A stretch of DNA of 11,899 nucleotides from positions 1-11,899 of the forward strand of contig CAKUKW010000044.1 of the NCBI GenBank assembly GCA_934663885.1. Reading direction: 5' to 3'. Positions 7,700 to 11,899 of the stretch are shown here, in pieces. The notes under the pieces were generated by a model that was given only the letters and a program-made list of their open reading frames with translations, searched no databases and was not told the origin of the DNA. The position numbers and the translations under genes were made by a program. Origin of the DNA: an uncultured Tidjanibacter sp. (GTDB lineage: Bacteria > Bacteroidota > Bacteroidia > Bacteroidales > Rikenellaceae). How positions within the stretch are numbered: the stretch's first letter is position 1; the number at the start of each line of letters is the position of its first letter.

Positions 7700-7707
7700 C
7701 AAAGTTA
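7700..7707 (-). promoter_or_regulatory. Candidate -7 promoter element of recF
   Basis: The minus strand reads TAACTTTG, an exact TAnnTTTG match ending 17 bases before the recF ATG. The predicted leader is about 12-15 nt. No good -33 TTG is visible. It faces away from a plus-strand element at 7770-7777, so the AT-rich 126-bp gap appears to serve two divergent genes. Confidence 0.55.
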
Positions 7708-7769
7708 CGATTTTTGACTATAATTATAAAATAATTACGTCCGCAGGATGGTATTTTGGTAAAAAGATG

Positions 7770-7777
7770 TATTTTTG
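7770..7777 (+). promoter_or_regulatory. Candidate -7 promoter element of the TPR protein gene
   Basis: TATTTTTG is an exact TAnnTTTG match about 31 bp before the ATG at 7809. The nearby TTTG at 7755-7758 is too close (11 bp) to serve as a normal -33 element. Confidence 0.5.
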
Positions 7778-7808
7778 TCGTCTGAAAAATCAAAGACCTA
7801 ATTAATAT

Positions 7809-8525
7809 ATGGCTACTAAAAGCAAGAAACCGGCCCATAAAGGCGGAAAACACGCTCCCGCACCCGAAGAAAAAATAGAGGGCGCTATCGGTAAGACCGA
7901 AGAATTCCTCCAGAACAACATGAAACCGCTCCTGATCGTGCTGATCGTCGCGGTATTGCTCGTAGGGGGATATTTCGGATACCGTTACCTGGTTCAGGAG
8001 CCTAAAATGCAGAAAGCCGCCGATGCCATGTATACGGCCGAAATGCTTTTCATGCAGGCCGATTATTCCGCGGCGCTTAACGGCGACGGTGTGAACGAAG
8101 GTTTCCTTGATATAGTCGACTCTTACGGCTCTACTCCTCAGGGTCGTCTGGCCGCACATTATGCAGGAGTCTGCTATATGCACCTGGAGCAATACGACGA
8201 TGCGCTTATTTACCTCCAGAAATACAATACACGTAAAGGCGCGCCCGCAGCTATAATCAATGCCCAGAATTTCGGATTGCAGGGGGATGTTTACGTACAG
8301 CAGGGTAATTACAAGAAAGCTTCGGAGCTTTACGACCTTGCAGTAAAGGAGGGCGATAACGTACTTACGACAGCTTATTACCTTAAAAAATACGCGATGG
8401 CCAACGAGAAACTCGGCAACATCCCGGCAGCCCTGGAAGCTTGTAAGCGCATCAAAATAGATTATCCCGGTAGCCTCGAGGCGCGCGATATCGAAAAGAT
8501 GATCGGCAGGCTGGAGCAGAAATAA
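7809..8525 (+). CDS. Membrane-anchored tetratricopeptide repeat protein
   Basis: The 238-residue protein has a basic cytosolic N-terminus rich in Lys and Pro (1-30), a single membrane helix at about 40-60 (LLIVLIVAVLLVGGYFGY), and a helical C-terminal part with TPR-type repeats at about 113-146, 152-186 and 188-222. Typical pieces are AAHYAGVCYMHLEQYDDALIYL and GDVYVQQGNYKKASELYDLA. The topology, with one N-terminal anchor and TPRs beyond it, resembles YfgM-like proteins that work with periplasmic chaperones or the Sec translocon; orthology is not established. It is monocistronic, divergent from recF, and followed by a strong terminator. A gene of this type beside recF and ribH is, as I recall, common in Bacteroidales. 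Confidence 0.85.
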   Translation: MATKSKKPAHKGGKHAPAPEEKIEGAIGKTEEFLQNNMKPLLIVLIVAVLLVGGYFGYRYLVQEPKMQKAADAMYTAEMLFMQADYSAALNGDGVNEGFLDIVDSYGSTPQGRLAAHYAGVCYMHLEQYDDALIYLQKYNTRKGAPAAIINAQNFGLQGDVYVQQGNYKKASELYDLAVKEGDNVLTTAYYLKKYAMANEKLGNIPAALEACKRIKIDYPGSLEARDIEKMIGRLEQK

Positions 8526-8545
8526 TCCATTTACCGTTGAAATAT

Positions 8546-8579
8546 AAGGCCGTCCTTTTTCAGGACGGCTTTTCTTTTG
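8546..8579 (+). terminator. Strong intrinsic terminator after the TPR gene
   Basis: GCCGTCCT at 8549-8556 pairs perfectly with AGGACGGC at 8562-8569 around a five-base loop TTTTC. The stem can extend outward with a G-T and two A-T pairs. A T-rich tail TTTTCTTTT follows. It begins 20 bases after the stop codon. Confidence 0.92.
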
Positions 8580-8587
8580 TATCTTTG
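8580..8587 (+). promoter_or_regulatory. Candidate -7 promoter element of ribH-murF
   Basis: TATCTTTG is an exact TAnnTTTG match that begins one base after the terminator tail. The terminator hairpin therefore occupies the spacer and -33 region. The ribH start is 106 bp further on, giving a leader of about 100 nt. No flavin riboswitch consensus is present in that leader. Confidence 0.55.
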
Positions 8588-8693
8588 CGTAAGATTGGGA
8601 GGCGGCTTTGAAGAGTCTTGGCAAGTTTGATTTATCCTATCCGCTCTTGTGTATCAGTCATCGTTTTCTAATGTAATTTAACCGACACCATAT

Positions 8694-9221
8694 ATGGCGA
8701 CAAAGAATAAAAATTTATCTGTAAGCTCTTCACCCGTGCCTTCGGCGGCCGACATGAAATTCGGTATCGTAGTTTCGGAATGGAACCACATGATAACGGG
8801 AGCACTGCTGGACGGGGCTGTAAAAGCGTTGCTGGATGCAGGATGTTCAGAGGACAATGTCATAGTAAGGTATGTGCCGGGGACTTTCGAACTGGCTATG
8901 GGAGCCAGGCTTTTTGCTGAGCACACCGATGTCGACGGGGTGATCACACTGGGGTGTGTCATCAGGGGCGAGACGCCTCATTTCGATTATGTTTGTGCCG
9001 GAGCTACGCAAGGTATCACGCAGGTAACGCTGGAGTGGGGTATGCCTGTGGCGTTCGGGGTGCTTACGACCAACGATGAGCAGCAGGCATTGGACAGGGC
9101 CGGGGGAAAGTACGGCAACAAGGGAACCGAAGCCGCGATTACCGCCATAAAAATGGTAAAGATGCAGCGCGAATTCGAAATAGCCGCAGCAGCCTCTTTC
9201 GACCGTAATAATGTAAATTAG
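8694..9221 (+). CDS. ribH: 6,7-dimethyl-8-ribityllumazine synthase
   Basis: RibH condenses the pyrimidine 5-amino-6-ribitylamino-uracil with 3,4-dihydroxybutanone phosphate, the penultimate step of riboflavin synthesis, and usually assembles into pentamers or capsids. The 175-residue protein shows SEWN at 28-31, VPGTFE at 61-66, the active-site segment [14 protein letters not shown] at 87-100 with His96, [15 protein letters not shown] near 124-138 and GNKG at 141-144. The first 20 residues precede the core strand [10 protein letters not shown], but the segment ending PSAADMKFG resembles other Bacteroidales RibH proteins, so the ATG at 8694 is preferred over Met21. murF follows after ten bases. 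Confidence 0.97.
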   Translation: MATKNKNLSVSSSPVPSAADMKFGIVVSEWNHMITGALLDGAVKALLDAGCSEDNVIVRYVPGTFELAMGARLFAEHTDVDGVITLGCVIRGETPHFDYVCAGATQGITQVTLEWGMPVAFGVLTTNDEQQALDRAGGKYGNKGTEAAITAIKMVKMQREFEIAAAASFDRNNVN

Positions 9222-9231
9222 CATTGGATAT

Positions 9232-10530
9232 ATGTTCCGCCGCACCGGCATAGGGGAGCTTTACGATATTTATACGGATAATACCGCTGTCGCTACGGAC
9301 AGCCGTAATATTCCGGAGGATTCCATGTTCTTCGCCCTCAAAGGGGGCTCGTTCGACGGCAACCTCTTTGCCGCGGATGCGCTGTCGAAAGGGGCTTCCT
9401 TCGCGGTCGTCGATGACGAGCGGGTTATTCCCGTTACGGCGGACGCGGAGCGTTATATCCTTGTCGAAGATACGCTGGAAGCCCTCGGGGAGCTGGCGGC
9501 TTTCCACAGGAAAAAACTCGGCATTCCCCTGATAGCCATAACCGGCACTAACGGCAAAACGACCACCAAAGAGCTTACCGCCGCAGTTCTCTCACGTAGA
9601 TATAAGGTACACTCCACTTCGGGGAACCTGAACAATCATATCGGCGTTCCGCTTACACTGCTCTCCATTCCGCCAGACGCCGAAATAGCCGTGGTGGAGA
9701 TGGGTGCCAGCGGGCCGGGGGAAATAGCTGCGCTGTGCCGTATATCCAATCCCGGTTACGGGATCATAACCAATATTGGGATGGCCCACCTTGAAGGGTT
9801 CGGAGGCCCCGAAGGGGTTCGGAAAGCCAAAGGCGAGCTCTATGATTACATAGCCGCCCACCGGGGTACGGTTTTCCTGAACCGCGGCGACAGCGTACTT
9901 TCCGATATGGTGTCCGAAAATGAAGGTATCACAGTGATAGAATACGATAATTCCGCTGCGCGCGACCTCGGAAGCAACCTTACAGGAGATTATAATGTAT
10001 ACAATATAGCGGCTGCCGCGGCAATAGGGCGTTATTTCGGTGTGCCGGCCGCAGATATTTCGGCTGCTGTCAGGCAGTACGTTCCTCTCACAGACCGTTC
10101 AAGGAAGATGGCGACCGGCCGCAACGTGGTGATCGTAGATTGTTACAACGCCAATCCTTCGAGCATGATGTCGGCGCTCGGCAACTTTGCGCACGAAGAG
10201 CCGGGTTTTACGGAAAACGGGAAGCCGATGCGCAGGGCGGTGATACTGGGAGATATGCTGGAGCTTGGGCCGTGGACGGATACGGAGCACGACCGTATAT
10301 TGAAAGAGGCGCTCTCGAGCGGGATTTCGGCCTTATACCTGGTCGGCCGCCATTTTACCGAAGCGTATTCGCGGATGGGAGGCTCTTTACCGGGAAATAC
10401 TGTAGTCAGGGTTTTTCCCGACGCCGAAAAACTCGCCCTGTACTTTGAAAGTACCATTCCCGAAGGATTCTTCATGCTTATAAAGGGCTCCAGGGGCGCC
10501 GCGCTCGAAAAAATCATTCCTTCTCTTTAG
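9232..10530 (+). CDS. murF: UDP-N-acetylmuramoyl-tripeptide--D-alanyl-D-alanine ligase
   Basis: MurF is a cytosolic ATP-dependent ligase that adds D-Ala-D-Ala to the UDP-MurNAc tripeptide, the last soluble step of peptidoglycan precursor synthesis. The 432-residue protein has an N-terminal UDP-binding region (ATDSRNIPEDSMFFALKG at 21-38), ATP loop GTNGKTTT at 105-112, NLNNHIGVPLTLL at 132-144, EMGAS at 156-160, NIGMAHLEGFGG at 181-192, and Lys200 in KAKGEL as the probable carbamylated lysine. The C-terminal domain has DCYNANPSSM at 303-312, GDMLELG at 340-346 and KGSRG at 418-422. Length is normal. Ten bases separate it from ribH, so the two are probably co-transcribed although their pathways are unrelated. 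No convincing terminator follows. Confidence 0.96.
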   Translation: MFRRTGIGELYDIYTDNTAVATDSRNIPEDSMFFALKGGSFDGNLFAADALSKGASFAVVDDERVIPVTADAERYILVEDTLEALGELAAFHRKKLGIPLIAITGTNGKTTTKELTAAVLSRRYKVHSTSGNLNNHIGVPLTLLSIPPDAEIAVVEMGASGPGEIAALCRISNPGYGIITNIGMAHLEGFGGPEGVRKAKGELYDYIAAHRGTVFLNRGDSVLSDMVSENEGITVIEYDNSAARDLGSNLTGDYNVYNIAAAAAIGRYFGVPAADISAAVRQYVPLTDRSRKMATGRNVVIVDCYNANPSSMMSALGNFAHEEPGFTENGKPMRRAVILGDMLELGPWTDTEHDRILKEALSSGISALYLVGRHFTEAYSRMGGSLPGNTVVRVFPDAEKLALYFESTIPEGFFMLIKGSRGAALEKIIPSL

Positions 10531-10724
10531 TAACCGCGCTCCTGATGAATGGAAGAATTGTTTTGCGGCACTAAATAATTTCTACTCCGGCAGGGATATA
10601 TAATGTTTCCCGGCCCTCTGCGCCTCCCTCCGAAAATCAAATTGCCGCATGACAGTTTCGAGGTCGCGCGCGTGCCTGAAGTCGCTCTTTACCGCACTTA
10701 CGGCCGAGTATTTTTTAAATGATA

Positions 10725-10756
10725 TTTGTTGTTTATTAAAAAAAATAGTATCTTCG
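10725..10756 (+). promoter_or_regulatory. Promoter upstream of the SusC/RagA-like gene
   Basis: TTTG at 10725-10728 and TATCTTCG at 10749-10756 are separated by 20 bp. This matches the Bacteroidota arrangement TTTG, 19-21 bp, TAnnTTTG, with one mismatch in the -7 element. It is the only candidate in the window with both boxes at normal spacing. The predicted start is near 10760, about 300 nt before the ATG, so the structured region would be transcribed. No TAnnTTTG match was seen closer to the gene. Confidence 0.6.
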
Positions 10757-10760
10757 TTCC

Positions 10761-10871
10761 GATAACCATCTGAAATTATGGTATCTGAAACGGCTTATTG
10801 TATTTAGGAGTAAACCTACAGGACGGAGTGTGCGTTCGGTTCTGTAGGGGGTTTTCTGTCTATAAGCCGTT
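10761..10871 (+). promoter_or_regulatory. Structured 5' leader element with nested hairpins
   Basis: Three helices can be drawn. A bulged hairpin at 10761-10785 pairs ACCAT with ATGGT and outer GAT with ATC. A perfect 10-bp stem joins AACGGCTTAT (10789-10798) to ATAAGCCGTT (10862-10871). Inside it, CCTACAGGAC (10815-10824) pairs with GTTCTGTAGG (10839-10848) with one G-U pair, and flanking AAA/TTT bases can extend it past bulged Gs. The first helix starts where transcription should begin. I do not recognise TPP, cobalamin, FMN or SAM riboswitch consensus sequences in it. The function is unknown; a cis-regulatory leader or a processed small RNA are both possible. Confidence 0.55.
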
Positions 10872-10879
10872 GTAAAACA

Positions 10880-10916
10880 ATTACTAACATTACTGACCCT
10901 GCAGATAAATGCAGAT
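10880..10916 (+). repeat. Short direct repeats in the leader
   Basis: ATTACTAAC (10880-10888) is followed directly by ATTACTGAC (10889-10897), a tandem 9-mer with one mismatch. TGCAGAT then occurs at 10900-10906 and again at 10910-10916, exactly ten bases apart, about one helical turn. These could be protein-binding sites in DNA or RNA, or chance. Confidence 0.45.
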
Positions 10917-10928
10917 GAGATATGAATA

Positions 10929-10984
10929 GCCCGGCTGAGAATGACTGATATCCGTGAGGGGGTAATATACCTATGATCACGGGC
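10929..10984 (+). promoter_or_regulatory. Leader hairpin with a competing alternative pairing
   Basis: CCGTGA (10952-10957) pairs with TCACGG (10977-10982), and an inner GGGT (10960-10963) can pair with ACCT (10969-10972). Bases 10980-10984, CGGGC, can instead pair with GCCCG at 10929-10933, which would break the first helix. Mutually exclusive helices are a feature of switching leaders, but no experiment or conservation data are available here. Confidence 0.4.
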
Positions 10985-11062
10985 ATAAAGTTTTAGGAGA
11001 AAATACAAACATTTCAATAAGCAACACTTTTATTAACTACACAAACTAAAATTAAATTTCGT

Positions 11063-11899
11063 ATGAGAAAAATTGTACTATCAGTTTTCACGATTTTGTT
11101 GCTCGCCTTTCAGGTGTCCGCACAAAATCAGCGAGTATCTGGTACGGTTACCGATGTGTCTGGCGAGACTTTGATCGGCGTTACCGTTCAGTTGAAAGGT
11201 ACAAATGTTGCCGTTGCTACAAATATCGACGGGCAATATTCTATCAATGCGCCGGCTAACGGTGTTTTGGTATTTTCGTACCTTGGTATGAAACCTCAGG
11301 AGCTTAGTGTGGGTGGCAGGACGGTCATCAACATTACTCTGGAAGCGGAAGCCCAGGATGCAGGTACCGTTACAATCATCGGTTACGGTTCAGGTACAGC
11401 TCTGGGTAATACCGTAGGTTCGCATACTTCAGTAGGAGGTCAGCAACTTACCAGCAGGCCTACGCCCAACGTGGCGGACGCATTGCAGGGTAAAGTCGCA
11501 GGTATGCAGTCATGGACGTCATCCGGTGAACCTACGGCTACCGCATCTATAAGGATTCGTGGTATCAGTTCGGCAACTATGTCGTCGGCTCCCCTTTATA
11601 TCCTTGACGGCGTGCCGGTAAGTGCGGATGTGTTTAACCAGTTGAACGCTTATGACATTGAGAACGTAACCGTTCTTAAAGACGCAGCTTCGACAGCTAT
11701 CTACGGTTCGCGTGCCGCCAACGGTGTTATTTATATCACATCCAAGAAAGGCCGTAAGGGAGTCCCTCCCAAGCTCACGCTCAACGCATTCTACGGTATT
11801 GCTTTCAATACCAACTCCAGGCTCGACATGATGGATGCAAAGCAGCTTATAGAGTTTGAGGAAAAAGCTTTCCCTGAAGAGACCAAGTCGGACGACTAC
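11063..11899 (+). CDS. SusC/RagA-family TonB-dependent outer membrane transporter (N-terminal part)
   Basis: The 279 codons seen are the N-terminal quarter or so of a roughly 1000-residue outer membrane transporter. There is a signal peptide with cleavage expected after VSA at residue 20, a carboxypeptidase-regulatory-like beta domain at about 24-100, a TonB-box-like TVTIIGYG at 102-109, and a plug domain at about 112-230 with DALQGKVAGMQ, SIRIRG, PLYILDGVPV, VTVLKDAASTAIYGSRAANGV and ITSKKG. Such proteins import glycans or peptides with a SusD/RagB lipoprotein, which should be encoded just beyond the window. The plug resembles Porphyromonas RagA as I recall it, suggesting peptide uptake, but substrate cannot be read from this part. 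Codons such as GGT, GTT, GCT and ACC are more frequent than in neighbouring genes, consistent with high expression. Confidence 0.95.
   Translation, partial: MRKIVLSVFTILLLAFQVSAQNQRVSGTVTDVSGETLIGVTVQLKGTNVAVATNIDGQYSINAPANGVLVFSYLGMKPQELSVGGRTVINITLEAEAQDAGTVTIIGYGSGTALGNTVGSHTSVGGQQLTSRPTPNVADALQGKVAGMQSWTSSGEPTATASIRIRGISSATMSSAPLYILDGVPVSADVFNQLNAYDIENVTVLKDAASTAIYGSRAANGVIYITSKKGRKGVPPKLTLNAFYGIAFNTNSRLDMMDAKQLIEFEEKAFPEETKSDDY

Larger units (their letters stand above)
10531..11062. other. 532-bp gap: GC-rich patch, then promoter and structured leader of the SusC-like gene
   Basis: The first 180 bases are GC-rich. They hold two overlapping short open frames: a minus-strand frame ending with TAG at 10582-10584, and a plus-strand 39-codon frame from 10603 to 10722. 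Neither is convincing as a gene. From about 10710 the sequence turns AT-rich and contains a promoter, hairpins, short direct repeats and several tiny reading frames, described separately. The last 60 bases before 11063 are A-rich with no Shine-Dalgarno sequence, as is usual for well-translated Bacteroidota genes. No tRNA was found. Confidence 0.7.

Noticed and set aside
7683..8624. Upstream extension of the recF reading frame by 314 codons
   Set aside because: The extension is antisense to the TPR gene and crosses the terminator and promoters. RecF homologues begin at MYIRK, and a promoter match lies just upstream of that ATG.
8588..8693. FMN riboswitch upstream of ribH
   Set aside because: None of the conserved flavin riboswitch sequence blocks is present.
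7809..8720. Shared MATK start of the TPR protein and RibH as a sign of duplication
   Set aside because: Similarity stops after a few residues, and such Lys-rich starts are common; the proteins are unrelated.
10603..10722. 39-codon plus-strand frame after murF as a small gene
   Set aside because: It has no ribosome site or promoter, no recognisable motif, and overlaps an equally open minus-strand frame.
10929..10990. TPP riboswitch suggested by GGCTGAGA near 10933-10940
   Set aside because: Only the CTGAGA piece matches. The other conserved TPP blocks, such as the GGGGTGC and CCTGATCTGG-type segments, are absent, and the downstream gene is a SusC-like transporter with no thiamine marker visible.
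10995..10999. AGGAG as the Shine-Dalgarno sequence of the SusC-like gene
   Set aside because: It is more than 60 bases upstream of the ATG at 11063, too far for direct use.
10736..11017. 93-codon minus-strand frame across the SusC leader
   Set aside because: It overlaps the hairpins and promoter, shows no domain-like pattern, and its composition fits the complement of AT-rich non-coding DNA.

Overview
The window looks like chromosomal housekeeping DNA of a member of the Bacteroidota, most likely order Bacteroidales. The signs are a SusC/RagA-type TonB-dependent transporter, a lipoprotein with three BACON-type repeats, RecF/DUF721 gene order, and repeated matches to the Bacteroidota -7 promoter element TAnnTTTG just upstream of genes, with few Shine-Dalgarno sequences. 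The RagA-like plug and overall style would suit a Rikenellaceae/Alistipes-like or Porphyromonadaceae-like genome, but that finer placement is inference.

Layout. 1-1745 (minus) is uvrC, nearly complete but cut by the window edge. 2025-3455 (plus) is a three-BACON surface lipoprotein, convergent with 3495-5114 (minus), a long-chain acyl-CoA synthetase. 5281-6270 (plus) is queG, divergent from the synthetase and convergent with the minus-strand pair recF (7682-6579) and DUF721/DciA-like (6576-6283). 7809-8525 (plus) is a single-pass membrane TPR protein, divergent from recF and closed by a strong intrinsic terminator at 8546-8579. That terminator runs directly into a TAnnTTTG element upstream of the ribH (8694-9221) and murF (9232-10530) pair. 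10531-11062 has no convincing gene but holds a good promoter and a roughly 300-nt structured leader for a SusC/RagA-family gene that starts at 11063 and runs off the right edge.

The genes cover DNA repair and replication (uvrC, recF, DUF721), queuosine modification of tRNA (queG), riboflavin (ribH), peptidoglycan precursor ligation (murF), lipid activation, and envelope functions (TPR membrane protein, BACON lipoprotein, SusC-like transporter). No CRISPR array, insertion sequence, phage gene, defence system, tRNA or rRNA was seen.

The least explained part is the leader upstream of the SusC/RagA-like gene (about 10725-11062). It has a near-consensus promoter, a bulged hairpin, a 10-bp stem enclosing a long inner hairpin, short direct repeats, competing base-pairings, and two AGGAG motifs that each overlap the stop codon of a tiny reading frame. 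I do not recognise it as a known riboswitch class. Other points of interest are a perfect 20-bp palindrome inside the last codons of the BACON lipoprotein gene, an apparently leaderless uvrC promoter, and a terminator fused to the next promoter.
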